Source: Streptococcus oralis (lineage in GTDB: Bacteria; Bacillota; Bacilli; Lactobacillales; Streptococcaceae). From it: DNA of 64,000 bases. The DNA is taken from NCBI RefSeq assembly GCF_016028255.1, contig NZ_CP065707.1, positions 1,131,001 through 1,195,000 on the forward strand. Reading direction: 5' to 3'. The position numbers were made by a program, and so were the translations under genes. The notes under the pieces are model-generated. The model made no database searches. It saw only the letters and a list, made by a program, of their open reading frames with translations, and was not told the DNA's origin. This document shows, one piece after another, positions 9,565-18,101 of this stretch (positions are counted from its first letter, which is position 1; each line of letters opens with the position of its first letter).

Positions 9565-10470
9565 ATGGATTTTACATGGGCTATTAAATATGCCACAGAA
9601 TTCTTGGGAACTGCTATTTTGATCATTCTTGGTAATGGTGCAGTTGCTAACGTTGAACTTAAAGGTACGAAAGGTCACCAAAGTGGCTGGCTCGTTATCG
9701 CGGTTGGTTATGGTATGGGGGTTATGATCCCAGCCTTGATGTTCGGTAATGTATCTGGTAACCACATCAACCCAGCCTTCACACTTGGACTTGCTGTTAG
9801 TGGTCTTTTCTCTTGGGAGCAAGTACCATTTTACATCCTAGCACAAGTTTTGGGAGCAATTTTCGGTCAAGCTTTGGTTGTAGCGACTCACCGCCCTTAC
9901 TACTTGAAAACAGAAAACCCAAACAATATCTTGGGTACCTTCTCAACGATTTCAAGCATCGACCACGGTACAAAAGAATCACGTTTTGCAGCTACTGTTA
10001 ACGGCTTCCTCAATGAGTTTGTAGGTTCATTCGTTCTTTTCTTTGCAGCACTTGGTTTGACTAAAAACTTCTTTGGTGCTGAATTAGTAGCGAAAGCTCA
10101 GGCGACAATTAATGACCAAGTAGCTCAAGCTGCAGCGCAAGGAACAACAATTCCTCAAGAACAAGTAACAGCAGCGCTTGAGCAAGCAAAAAACCAAGCC
10201 GCTCCATTTTTGGCACCAGGTCTTGGAATTGCACACTTGGCACTTGGTTTCCTAGTGCTGGCTTTGGTAGCTTCACTTGGTGGACCTACTGGACCTGGTT
10301 TAAACCCAGCTCGTGACTTCGGACCACGTCTTCTTCACGAACTCCTTCCAAAATCAGTTCTTGGTCAACACAAGGGTGATTCAAAATGGTGGTATGCATG
10401 GGTTCCAGTTGTAGCTCCAATTGCAGCGGGTATTGCAGCAGTAGCAGTCTTCAAACTACTTTACCTATAA
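9565..10470 (+). CDS. MIP-family channel (aquaporin/aquaglyceroporin)
   Basis: A 301-residue six-helix channel of the major intrinsic protein family with both half-helix motifs: HINPAFTLG (first NPA) and GLNPARDFGPR (second NPA). Between helices 4 and 5 there is an unusually long hydrophilic insert rich in Ala and Gln (about residues 172-215, with VAKAQATINDQVAQAAAQG). This makes it longer than the roughly 235-residue GlpF proteins; I recall the same form in pneumococcus (the aquaporin-like SP_1778). It conducts water and probably small neutral solutes; which solutes matter cannot be told from sequence. It is a single-gene unit with its own promoter, an AAGGAG site and a terminator. Confidence 0.9.
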   Translation: MDFTWAIKYATEFLGTAILIILGNGAVANVELKGTKGHQSGWLVIAVGYGMGVMIPALMFGNVSGNHINPAFTLGLAVSGLFSWEQVPFYILAQVLGAIFGQALVVATHRPYYLKTENPNNILGTFSTISSIDHGTKESRFAATVNGFLNEFVGSFVLFFAALGLTKNFFGAELVAKAQATINDQVAQAAAQGTTIPQEQVTAALEQAKNQAAPFLAPGLGIAHLALGFLVLALVASLGGPTGPGLNPARDFGPRLLHELLPKSVLGQHKGDSKWWYAWVPVVAPIAAGIAAVAVFKLLYL

Positions 10471-10477
10471 GAAACGA

Positions 10478-10500
10478 AACTGGGGAATCCCAGTTTTTTT
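10478..10500 (+). terminator. Intrinsic terminator after the aquaporin gene
   Basis: AACTGGG-GAAT-CCCAGTT followed by a run of T residues. Confidence 0.9.
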
Positions 10501-10592
10501 ATCGGAAATTTTTGTAAAAAATTCTAGAATTTAAGTGGAATAGCTTGTAAAAAATCCTAAAATCCTTTAAAATAAAAGAGTTGGAGGAAGCT

Positions 10593-11318
10593 ATGAATGC
10601 AAATCAAATGATACAAATTATTCCGACTTTGAAGGTCAATAACCGAAAATTAAATGAAAAATTTTACATTGAAACTCTTGGGATGAAGCCCTTATTAGAA
10701 GAATCTGCCTTCCTTTCACTTGGTGACCAATCAGGTATTGAGAAGTTGATTCTCGAAGAGGCTCCCAGTATGCGAACTCGGAGAGTTGAAGGGCTTAAGA
10801 AACTAGCTAGACTCTTGATCAAAGTAGAAAATCCTTCAGAAATAGAGGCTCTTCTCTATCAGATGGAGTCCCTTCCTCGCCTGCTTAAAGGAAGCCGTGG
10901 TTATGCTTTTGAGATTGTTTCTCCTGAAGAGGATGTGATTCTTGTTCATGCGGAAAATGATATAAGAGATTTGGTTCCACTGGAAACTGTTCCTGAATTT
11001 TCTTCAAATACAGGTATAAAATACTTGAGTCAATTTGAGATTTCTATGGAGTTGCGTTTTCCTGAGGGGACGGAGAGTATACTCGATCCTGAAAAAGTTG
11101 GGACAGTTATCACCTTTACGGAAGGGCAAGGTCCAGATTTGACTGTTGAAAACAATGTTACCTGGGACTTATCTATGCTGAAATTTTTAGTGAAGAATTT
11201 TGATTTAACCAGTCTTCGTCAGAAATTTGAAAAGACAGGCTATTTTGTTCCCAAGTCTGAAAAATTCTTCCTTGGTAAAGATACCAATAACATTGAATTG
11301 TGGTTTGAAGAAGCATGA
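10593..11318 (+). CDS. cppA: CppA-family protein (VOC-like N-terminal domain)
   Basis: A 241-residue protein that matches the streptococcal CppA family, known as putative C3-degrading proteinase. The N-terminal half (IIPTLKVNNRKLNEKFY...ETLGMKPLL) is a glyoxalase/VOC-type beta-alpha-beta unit, and the C-terminal half (EISMELRFPEG...LWFEEA) repeats a similar fold. No protease motif is visible, so the historical name rests on older work rather than on this sequence. I chose the ATG at 10593, nine bases after GGAGG, rather than the in-frame TTG at 10581. The stop overlaps the start of the next gene (ATGA), implying translational coupling. Cytoplasmic: no signal peptide. Confidence 0.85.
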   Translation: MNANQMIQIIPTLKVNNRKLNEKFYIETLGMKPLLEESAFLSLGDQSGIEKLILEEAPSMRTRRVEGLKKLARLLIKVENPSEIEALLYQMESLPRLLKGSRGYAFEIVSPEEDVILVHAENDIRDLVPLETVPEFSSNTGIKYLSQFEISMELRFPEGTESILDPEKVGTVITFTEGQGPDLTVENNVTWDLSMLKFLVKNFDLTSLRQKFEKTGYFVPKSEKFFLGKDTNNIELWFEEA

Positions 11319-12250
11319 AGTGGACAAAAATTCTAAGAAAAATAGAAGAACAAATCGAGGCAGGGGTCTATCCCGGGGCCTCTTTTGCGTATTTTAAGGA
11401 TGATGAATGGAGAGAATCTTACCTAGGCTTGAGTGATCCTGAGAGAGGTTTACAGACAGAGTCAGGGCTAGTCTATGACCTAGCTAGTGTGAGTAAGGTT
11501 GTGGGAGTAGGGACAGTCTTCACCTTCTTGTGGCAACAAGGCAAATTAGATATTGATCGACCAGTGACGGATTTTTTAGCTGAATGTGATTATCCAGATA
11601 TCACTATCCGTCAACTTTTGACCCACGCAACAGACCTGGACCCCTTTATTCCAAATCGGGACCAGTTAAGTGCTGAGGAGTTAAGAGAGGCCATGTTTCA
11701 TCTGAATAGACGTAGTCAGCCTACTTTTCTATATTCGGATGTTCACTTTTTACTCTTGGGCTTTCTTTTGGAGAAAATCTTTGAACAAGACTTGGATCAG
11801 ATTATAGAAGAACAAGTTTTGGAACCATGGGGAATGAAGGAAACAGTGTTTGGCCCCGTTGAGTTTGCTGTACCAACAGTCAGGGGAGTAGAGGCAGGCA
11901 GTATTCACGATCCCAAAGCTCGTCTTTTGGGCAAACATGCTGGAAGTGCTGGTTTATTTTCAACTGTTAAGGATTTGCAAAACTTTTTGGAGCATTACTT
12001 GAAAGATGATTTTGCTGCAGATTTGAGCCGCAATTTTTCTCCCTTAGATGATAAGGAGCGTTCGTTAGCCTGGAATCTGGAGGGGGCCTGGCTCGACCAT
12101 ACGGGCTATACAGGTACCTTCATCATGTGGAATAGAGAGAAACAGGAAGCCGCTATCTTTTTATCCAATCGAACGTATGAGAAGGATGAGCGTGCCCAGT
12201 GGATAATCGATCGAAACCAAGTCATGGATATGATTCGTAGGGAAGAGTAG
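11315..12250 (+). CDS. Serine hydrolase of the beta-lactamase class C/EstB family
   Basis: A 311-residue serine hydrolase. The SxxK motif is S58-V-S-K61 in YDLASVSKVVG, the YxN-like position reads YSD in FLYSDVHFLLLG, and a HTGYTG segment near residue 268 stands where the KTG motif occurs. These proteins cleave small esters or D-amino-acid amides; most are not resistance enzymes. There is no signal peptide or membrane anchor, so a cytoplasmic role is likely. The start overlaps the cppA stop by four bases and a DMT transporter gene follows after 9 bp, forming a three-gene operon. The natural substrate cannot be read from the sequence. Confidence 0.83.
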   Translation: MKWTKILRKIEEQIEAGVYPGASFAYFKDDEWRESYLGLSDPERGLQTESGLVYDLASVSKVVGVGTVFTFLWQQGKLDIDRPVTDFLAECDYPDITIRQLLTHATDLDPFIPNRDQLSAEELREAMFHLNRRSQPTFLYSDVHFLLLGFLLEKIFEQDLDQIIEEQVLEPWGMKETVFGPVEFAVPTVRGVEAGSIHDPKARLLGKHAGSAGLFSTVKDLQNFLEHYLKDDFAADLSRNFSPLDDKERSLAWNLEGAWLDHTGYTGTFIMWNREKQEAAIFLSNRTYEKDERAQWIIDRNQVMDMIRREE

Positions 12251-12259
12251 GGAGAAAGC

Positions 12260-13171
12260 ATGTCAAAAACCGTAAAAGGAACGCTATTTACAGTAGTTGC
12301 AGGCATTGCTTGGGGCTTGTCTGGAACCAGTGGCCAATACCTGATGGCACACGGGATTTCCGCTTTAGTCTTGACCAATCTGCGGCTTATCATTGCAGGA
12401 TTGGCGCTGGTATTCATATCCTATGCAACTGCAAGGGATAAACTCCTAGCTTTTTTAAAAGACAGAAAAAGCTTACTCTCTCTACTGCTATTTGCCTTGT
12501 TTGGACTTTTCTTAAACCAGTTTGCCTATCTTTCTGCCATTCAGGAAACCAATGCTGGAACGGCTACGGTTCTCCAGTATGTATGTCCTGTTGGAATCTT
12601 GATTTATACTTGTATCAAGGACAAGGTGGCACCGACTCTGGCTGAGATTGTTTCGATTGTTTTAGCAATCGGAGGGACTTTTCTTATCGCGACTCATGGG
12701 GAACTTGACCAGTTGTCTGTCACACCTGCTGGTCTTTTCTGGGGACTCTTTTCTGCCTTGACCTATGCCCTTTATATCATTCTTCCTATCACTTTGATTA
12801 AGAAATGGGGAAGCATGTTGGTGATTGGTGTGGGCATGGTTATTTCTGGAGTGGTGGCTATTCCCTTCACAGGGGTTTTGCAGGCCAGTATACCGACCAG
12901 CTTGGATTTTCTTTTTGCATTTGCTGGCATTATCATCATTGGCACGGTCTTTGCCTATACAGCTTTCCTAAAAGGAGCTAGTATGATAGGCCCTGTTAAG
13001 TCCAGTTTATTGGCTTCCATAGAGCCCATCTCTGCTGTTTTCTTTGCTTTTCTGATTATGAAGGAACAATTCTACGCGATTGACTTTGTTGGTATGGCCA
13101 TGATTTTACTTGCAGTAACCATCATTTCTTTGAAAGATTTGTTGATAGAAAATAAACGGAAGGTTGAATGA
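12260..13171 (+). CDS. DMT-superfamily transporter (EamA family)
   Basis: A 303-residue membrane protein with about ten hydrophobic helices arranged as two EamA repeats (GLSGTSGQYLM in the first; GLFWGLFSALTYALYIILP starting the second). Proteins of this kind export or import small metabolites such as amino acids and nucleotide precursors. The sequence does not show the substrate. AGGGAGAAAGC precedes the ATG, 9 bp after the serine hydrolase gene, so it is likely the last gene of the cppA operon; 144 bp without clear signals separates it from the next gene. Confidence 0.85.
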   Translation: MSKTVKGTLFTVVAGIAWGLSGTSGQYLMAHGISALVLTNLRLIIAGLALVFISYATARDKLLAFLKDRKSLLSLLLFALFGLFLNQFAYLSAIQETNAGTATVLQYVCPVGILIYTCIKDKVAPTLAEIVSIVLAIGGTFLIATHGELDQLSVTPAGLFWGLFSALTYALYIILPITLIKKWGSMLVIGVGMVISGVVAIPFTGVLQASIPTSLDFLFAFAGIIIIGTVFAYTAFLKGASMIGPVKSSLLASIEPISAVFFAFLIMKEQFYAIDFVGMAMILLAVTIISLKDLLIENKRKVE

Positions 13172-13315
13172 GAAACTAGTTACTCGTAAAAAGTGGTTGT
13201 TTTGAATATCCTATCGAAATACTGATCAAGGATAAGGAATGGGAGTGGAATTTTATAAAATTTTAAGTTTCTTTTCTTACAATAAACCAATCTTTAACTG
13301 CTAGAAGGAGGAGAT

Positions 13316-14074
13316 ATGAAAATTTTACAAAGCATTCACCCAACTAAGCCCCTGCGCTACTTGAGATGGTTTGACATTTTGATTATCACAGTTCTAATGT
13401 TTGGCCTGTTTATCATTCGGTCAACGGAGCTCTTTTTAGCAAGTATGTTTCCGACAGGTTTGTCAACTACAATGGATACGGCAAGTAATACTGTCGGCGA
13501 AGGAGCAGCCTATTCCAGCAACTTCACCTTGCAAGTGATACTTCTGACCTTGGCCTTGCTTTACCTTTTGATTCGGAATTATGATTTCAAACAACTTCCT
13601 ATTCGTTGGACCTGGTCCCTTCTCTTTTGGGTTCCTTTTATATTTGCCATTATGGGATTGTTTGGAGACTTGGTGACGACACTAACTGGTGAATACAATT
13701 ACTTTAATCCAGCCCTTTTTGCCCACATAGATCCCATGGAAGTTATACGGAAGTTCCTAGCGCTTAGTCCGATGGCAATTGCCTATGCCTTGCTAAATGG
13801 CTTCTATGAAGAGTTTTTCTTTCTAGGGTTGTTGATCTCAGTGAAAGAAAAGCACAAGTGGCGGGTTTTGTTTTATTCTACCCTCATTCGGATTTCTTTT
13901 CACACTTATCAAGGATTGGTGTGGGCACTGGTTATTGGTGTAGTTTATGGTTTATTCTATTATTTTTTATACAAGTATAAGGTTAAAAATCTTTTGCCAT
14001 TTTTCCTCATGCATGCTCTGGCAGACATGTTTGGTTCTAGCCTCATGTATCTCTTGATTGCCTGGGGAAGGTAA
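13316..14074 (+). CDS. CPBP-family intramembrane glutamic endopeptidase
   Basis: A 252-residue polytopic protein with the three CPBP (Abi/CAAX protease-like) motifs: EE in GFYEEFFFLG, the FxxxH-type RISFHTYQG, and the C-terminal HALADMFGS. Members cut substrates within the membrane; in streptococci many serve in bacteriocin immunity or regulator processing. An unusually strong AGAAGGAGGAG site precedes the ATG. No bacteriocin gene lies beside it, so its partner is unknown. It converges on uraA and shares a terminator with it. Confidence 0.85.
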   Translation: MKILQSIHPTKPLRYLRWFDILIITVLMFGLFIIRSTELFLASMFPTGLSTTMDTASNTVGEGAAYSSNFTLQVILLTLALLYLLIRNYDFKQLPIRWTWSLLFWVPFIFAIMGLFGDLVTTLTGEYNYFNPALFAHIDPMEVIRKFLALSPMAIAYALLNGFYEEFFFLGLLISVKEKHKWRVLFYSTLIRISFHTYQGLVWALVIGVVYGLFYYFLYKYKVKNLLPFFLMHALADMFGSSLMYLLIAWGR

Positions 14075-14082
14075 GAAATCAG

Positions 14083-14110
14083 AAAAATCCACTCAACTGA
14101 GTGGATTTTG
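14083..14110. terminator. Bidirectional terminator between the CPBP gene and uraA
   Basis: AAAATCCACTCA and TGAGTGGATTTT form a 12-bp stem with almost no loop, with A-rich and T-rich flanks. Confidence 0.85.
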
Positions 14111-14123
14111 TGTATATAGATGA

Positions 14124-15407
14124 CTAGTCTTTATTTTCGTATGGTAAGATCAAGTTTAAGATGATACCTGTCATAGCTGATAAGGCAGTACCTGAAAGGG
14201 TAACTGGTCCTACTTTGAGGATGGCTCCACCAAGCCCAAGAACCAACATAGCACTAGCAATGATGAGGTTACGCATTTGACTGAAATCAACGCGCTCCTT
14301 GATCAAGACTTTCAAACCGTTGCTGGCGATAACTCCGTAGAGAAGGATGGACATCCCACCAAGTACAGCACTTGGGATTGTTGAGATCAAGGCAGTGAAT
14401 TTACCAAGGAAGCTAAGTGCAATTGCGATAAAGGCTGCGTTACGGATAACAGAGACAGAAGCGATACGAGTCATCCCGATAACCCCTGTATTTTCACCGT
14501 AAGTCGTATTAGCTGGTCCACCGAGGAAGGCAGATACAGATGTTGCGATACCGTCACCGAGAAGTGTACGGTGAAGACCTGGTTCTTTCAAGAATTGACG
14601 GCCACAGATTTGACCCAAAACAGTATGGTCTCCGATATGTTCAGAAATTGTTACGATAGCGATTGGCAAGATGGCAATGGTTTCTGGACCAAAGTAAAGA
14701 TTGTATTCTTTAAAGGCACCACCAGTGCTAAACGGCAAGTAGAAACCAGGAATTTCAAACCAGTTAGCTTTAAGAACTGGTGTAAAATCAACCAAGCCAA
14801 GAGTTAGTGCGAAGAGGTAACCACCGATAATGGCAAAGAGGAAAGGAATGATTCGTAGGAAGCCTTTTCCTTTAGTATTGATAAAGGCAGCAATCAAGAA
14901 AGTAACAACTGCTACAAGAGCATTTTTCCAATTTCCGTCCGCTACAAGTCCAGCGTTAGTAACTGCTGAACCTGCAAGTCCGAGACCGATAACGATGATC
15001 ATAGGACCGATAATGATTGGTGGCAAGAGTTTATCAATCCATTTTGTACCTGCAAAACGAACACCAGCAGCAACAAGGACGTAGACCAAACCAGTCAAGA
15101 TCACCCCTGTTTGGGCAGCAGATACATCCCCACCCATTTCTTTCATAGCCAGTGACATAGCTGTGATAAAGGCAAATGAAGAACCTAGATAAACTGGAAC
15201 TTTAAACCCAGTTGAAATCATGTAGATAAGTGTACCAACACCTGAAGCAAAAAGGGCAACAGATACAGGCATTCCCAAAATTAAGGGAACGAGAATGGTT
15301 GCACCAAACATGGCAAAAACGTGCTGGAAGCTTAGAAGAATGCCTTTACCAGCTGAAGGACGTTGATCAATGTCTAGTAACAAATCAACAGTTGATTCTT
15401 GTTTCAT
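14124..15407 (-). CDS. uraA: Uracil permease (NCS2 family)
   Basis: A 427-residue nucleobase transporter of the UraA/PyrP type with 14 expected membrane segments. Typical motifs are QHVFAMFGATILVPLILG, the TM8 ISEHIGDHTVLG with the substrate-binding glutamate, and GGPANTTYGENTGVIGMTR. It brings uracil into the cell with protons for salvage. I chose the ATG at 15407 (GTGAGG seven bases upstream) instead of an extended in-frame start at 15443 that would run through the leader terminator. The 5' leader carries a PyrR-binding hairpin and an intrinsic terminator, so uptake is shut when uridine nucleotides are plentiful. It shares that control with pyrR-pyrB-carAB further along the window. Confidence 0.95.
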   Translation of the reverse strand: MKQESTVDLLLDIDQRPSAGKGILLSFQHVFAMFGATILVPLILGMPVSVALFASGVGTLIYMISTGFKVPVYLGSSFAFITAMSLAMKEMGGDVSAAQTGVILTGLVYVLVAAGVRFAGTKWIDKLLPPIIIGPMIIVIGLGLAGSAVTNAGLVADGNWKNALVAVVTFLIAAFINTKGKGFLRIIPFLFAIIGGYLFALTLGLVDFTPVLKANWFEIPGFYLPFSTGGAFKEYNLYFGPETIAILPIAIVTISEHIGDHTVLGQICGRQFLKEPGLHRTLLGDGIATSVSAFLGGPANTTYGENTGVIGMTRIASVSVIRNAAFIAIALSFLGKFTALISTIPSAVLGGMSILLYGVIASNGLKVLIKERVDFSQMRNLIIASAMLVLGLGGAILKVGPVTLSGTALSAMTGIILNLILPYENKD

Positions 15408-15429
15408 ATAAACCTCACTTTTGGGCATC

Positions 15430-15548
15430 AAAAAAGAGCCCATTATTTTACAGCAACAGGCTCTCAGAGTAAGACTTCTTTAAAATAGATTATTCCATTC
15501 TTAAAGAACTTCATATATATCCGCGTCTTCGTCACCTCACAGGATGAC
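15430..15548 (-). promoter_or_regulatory. PyrR-dependent attenuator in the uraA leader
   Basis: On the minus strand GTCATCCTGTGAGGTGAC (15548-15531) folds as a hairpin whose loop side matches the PyrR consensus (A/G)UCCNGNGAGG. Downstream, AGAGCC at 15464-15459 pairs with GGCTCT at 15440-15435 before a run of six T residues, giving the terminator at 15430-15465. PyrR with UMP would stabilise the first hairpin and let the terminator form. The design is known from B. subtilis; its presence here is read from the sequence. Confidence 0.88.
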
Positions 15549-15570
15549 ATTAAAAACCTTTGCTTAGGAT

Positions 15571-15599
15571 AGTATAGCAGAAAAAATTCGTTTTGTAAA
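15571..15599 (-). promoter_or_regulatory. uraA promoter
   Basis: TTTACA (15599-15594), a 17-bp spacer and TATACT (15576-15571) with TG-C before it. The -35 box lies inside the first copy of a tandem repeat. Confidence 0.75.
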
Positions 15600-15762
15600 C
15601 GAATTTTTCCCGAGTTTAGAAATAAAAGAGCGAGGCAGATTTTGTAAATCATTTTTTCCCGAGCCTAGAAATGTAAGAGCGAGGTTGATTTTGTAAATCA
15701 TTTTTCCCGAGCCTAGAAATGTAAGAGCGAGAAATGATTTTGTAAATCATTTTTACTCAACT
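15588..15762. repeat. Tandem repeat, about 49-bp unit, 3.5 copies
   Basis: The unit contains GATTTTGTAAATC (a small hairpin), a T-run, CCCGAGCCTAGAAATG and TAAGAGCGAGG. Units begin near 15589 (most diverged), 15638, 15687 and 15736 (truncated). The same CCCGAGCC...GGCGAGG pattern is seen once more after rpmA at 56398-56425. It fills the gap between rsmG and the uraA promoter and encodes nothing I can see. Confidence 0.85.
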
Positions 15763-15789
15763 TTAAACAAGTGTGCGCTATTGATAGGA

Positions 15790-16503
15790 TTAAAGCGGGC
15801 GTTTGTTGGGCATGCCAGCCTTACGTGGATATTTATTTGGTGTTTCCTTTTTCTTTTCTACCACAGTGATATAGCGTGGATCTCCATTTGGCAGGGCATA
15901 GCTGAGGTTGTCCTCTACCTTACTAAAGAGGAGGTTGAGGGCATTCTTGGCTTCTAGCAATTCCTCAGGAGCATTGCTGGCCTTGAGTGCCAATAGTTTG
16001 CCACCAACTTTAAGGTAAGGGATAGTCAATTCAGATAAGACCTGCATGCGAGCAACCGCACGAGCTGTCACTATATCAAAATGGGTGCGGAAGTTCTTGT
16101 CTTGGGCAAAGTCTTCTGCACGACCATGGTAGAAGTGAACTCCGTCCAAATCCAGCTCCTGAGCCAAAAGCTGAAGGAAGTTGATGCGCTTATTGAGCGA
16201 ATCAATGATGGTCACATCTAACTGAGGATAGAGGATTTTCATGGGGAGACTAGGAAATCCTGCCCCAGCCCCGATATCAAGAAGTTTAATAGTTTCATTT
16301 GAAATCAAACCTTGCAGAATAGGTGCAATCGAATCGTAAAAGTGTTTAAGATAAACTTCTTCTTTATCTGTAATAGCGGTCAGGTTAATCTTTTCATTCC
16401 ACTCGACCAAGAGCTCAAAATAACGTTTAAATTGCCCTTTTTGCTGGTCCGAAAGTGGAAGATTTTGCTCAGCTAGTAGGCTGTAAAATGTTTCTGGTTT
16501 CAT
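15790..16503 (-). CDS. rsmG: 16S rRNA (guanine-N7) methyltransferase RsmG
   Basis: RsmG (GidB) methylates G527 in the 530 loop of 16S rRNA with S-adenosylmethionine; its loss gives low-level streptomycin resistance in several bacteria. The 237-residue protein has the SAM-binding [14 protein letters not shown], the acidic strand end [14 protein letters not shown], and a basic C-terminal tail [14 protein letters not shown] that fits rRNA binding. The ATG at 16503 follows AAGGAAA and gives the family start [10 protein letters not shown]; an in-frame codon at 16527 is less likely. It reads away from lemA and lies upstream of uraA, separated from it by the tandem repeats. Confidence 0.95.
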   Translation of the reverse strand: MKPETFYSLLAEQNLPLSDQQKGQFKRYFELLVEWNEKINLTAITDKEEVYLKHFYDSIAPILQGLISNETIKLLDIGAGAGFPSLPMKILYPQLDVTIIDSLNKRINFLQLLAQELDLDGVHFYHGRAEDFAQDKNFRTHFDIVTARAVARMQVLSELTIPYLKVGGKLLALKASNAPEELLEAKNALNLLFSKVEDNLSYALPNGDPRYITVVEKKKETPNKYPRKAGMPNKRPL

Positions 16504-16596
16504 AGTAGTTTCCTTCTCTAGTATCATCTTATTTTACCATATTCATTAAAATTTTGATATACTGGTATTAATCTAAAAGCAGAAAGGAATAAGATT

Positions 16597-17157
16597 ATGA
16601 TTTGGATTATTCTTGGAGTTTTGGCTCTGATTATTATTTTTGTGATTGTTAGCTATAACGGTTTGGTTAAAAATCGTATGCAAACCAAGGAGGCTTGGAG
16701 CCAGATCGATGTTCAGTTGAAGCGTCGTAATGATCTCCTCCCAAACTTGATTGAAACAGTCAAAGGCTATGCCAAATATGAAGGTTCTACCTTGGAAAAA
16801 GTGACAGAACTTCGTAGACAAGTAGCTGCAGCAACTTCACCAGCTGAAGCGATGAAGGCCAGTGATGCCCTTACCCGCCAGATTTCTGGTATCTTTGCAG
16901 TAGCAGAGAATTACCCAGACTTGAAAGCTAGCGCTAACTTTATTAAATTGCAAGAAGAGTTGACCAATACAGAAAATAAAATTTCTTACTCACGCCAACT
17001 CTACAACAGTGTTGTCAGCAACTACAATGTAAAACTTGAAAGCTTCCCAAGTAACATCATCGCAGGACTATTTGGCTTTAAAGCTGCAGACTTCCTTCAA
17101 ACACCTGAAGAGGAAAAGGCAGTTCCTAAAGTTGACTTTAGCGGTTTAGGTGACTAA
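16597..17157 (+). CDS. lemA: LemA family protein
   Basis: A 186-residue LemA-type protein: one N-terminal membrane anchor (residues 2-23, [20 protein letters not shown]) followed by a mostly helical domain with the conserved [21 protein letters not shown] and the late YN motif in [12 protein letters not shown]. LemA proteins expose the helical domain outside or at the membrane. Their biochemical role is not settled, although they recur next to HtpX. AAAGGA precedes the ATG. The stop is separated by a single base from the htpX ATG, so the two are co-translated. Confidence 0.93.
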   Translation: MIWIILGVLALIIIFVIVSYNGLVKNRMQTKEAWSQIDVQLKRRNDLLPNLIETVKGYAKYEGSTLEKVTELRRQVAAATSPAEAMKASDALTRQISGIFAVAENYPDLKASANFIKLQEELTNTENKISYSRQLYNSVVSNYNVKLESFPSNIIAGLFGFKAADFLQTPEEEKAVPKVDFSGLGD

Positions 17158-17158
17158 G

Positions 17159-18058
17159 ATGTTGTTTGATCAAATTGCGAGCAATAAACGAAGAACTTGG
17201 ATTTTGTTGCTGGTTTTCTTCCTACTCTTGACCTTGGTTGGTTATGCGGTTGGCTATCTCTTCATGCGCTCAGGTCTTGGTGGCATGATTATTGCCTTGA
17301 TTATTGGTCTTATCTACGCTCTGACCATGATCTTTCAATCGACAGAGATTGTCATGTCTATGAATGGGGCGCGTGAGGTTGATGAGCAAACGGCGCCAGA
17401 CCTCTACCATGTAGTAGAAGATATGGCCATGGTCGCTCAGATTCCCATGCCGCGTGTTTTCATCATTGAGGATTCTTCTTTAAATGCCTTTGCGACAGGT
17501 TCGAATCCGCAGAATGCAGCTGTCGCAGCCACTTCGGGCCTTCTGGCTATCATGAATCGTGAGGAGCTAGAAGCTGTTATGGGGCATGAAGTCAGTCACA
17601 TTCGGAACTACGATATCCGCATTTCGACCATTGCTGTCGCCCTTGCCAGTGCCATTACCCTTCTGTCTAGTATGGCAGGACGGATGATGTGGTGGGGTGG
17701 CGCAGGTCGCAGACGGAGTGATAATGATCGCGATGGAAATGGTTTGGAGATTATCATGCTTATTATCTCTCTCTTAGCCATTGTTCTAGCACCTCTCGCA
17801 GCAACTTTGGTGCAACTTGCCATTTCCCGTCAGAGGGAATTTCTAGCGGATGCATCCAGTGTGGAGCTGACTCGCAATCCTCAAGGGATGATCAATGCAC
17901 TGCGCAAGTTGGAGAATAGCGAGCCAATGCATCACCATGTTGATGATGCCAGCAGCGCTCTTTATATCAATGATCCCAAGAAAGGTGGGGGACTTCAAAA
18001 ACTCTTTTATACCCACCCACCTATCTCAGAACGAATCGAACGCTTGAAACACATGTAA
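17159..18058 (+). CDS. htpX: Membrane zinc metalloprotease HtpX
   Basis: HtpX is an M48-family protease that degrades damaged membrane proteins. The 299-residue sequence has two N-terminal membrane helices, the zinc motif H143-E-V-S-H147 in [13 protein letters not shown], a second pair of helices around residues 155-235, and the downstream glutamate-containing [13 protein letters not shown] that gives the third zinc ligand. I place the start at ATG 17159 with AGGTGA a few bases upstream; a GTG at 17150 is in frame but overlaps the end of lemA. The LemA/HtpX pairing is a common two-gene unit. A terminator follows directly. Confidence 0.95.
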   Translation: MLFDQIASNKRRTWILLLVFFLLLTLVGYAVGYLFMRSGLGGMIIALIIGLIYALTMIFQSTEIVMSMNGAREVDEQTAPDLYHVVEDMAMVAQIPMPRVFIIEDSSLNAFATGSNPQNAAVAATSGLLAIMNREELEAVMGHEVSHIRNYDIRISTIAVALASAITLLSSMAGRMMWWGGAGRRRSDNDRDGNGLEIIMLIISLLAIVLAPLAATLVQLAISRQREFLADASSVELTRNPQGMINALRKLENSEPMHHHVDDASSALYINDPKKGGGLQKLFYTHPPISERIERLKHM

Positions 18059-18087
18059 AAAAATCCAGAGATCGTCTCTGGATTTTT
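18059..18087. terminator. Bidirectional terminator between htpX and the ABC-F gene
   Basis: ATCCAGAGA-TCG-TCTCTGGAT with A-rich 5' and T-rich 3' flanks. Confidence 0.9.
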
Positions 18088-18101
18088 GCTATGTTCAACA
18101 T

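Noticed and set aside
11315..12250. Class C beta-lactamase resistance gene
   Set aside because: It has the fold motifs but no signal peptide and the family is mostly esterases or peptidases; no evidence for drug hydrolysis.
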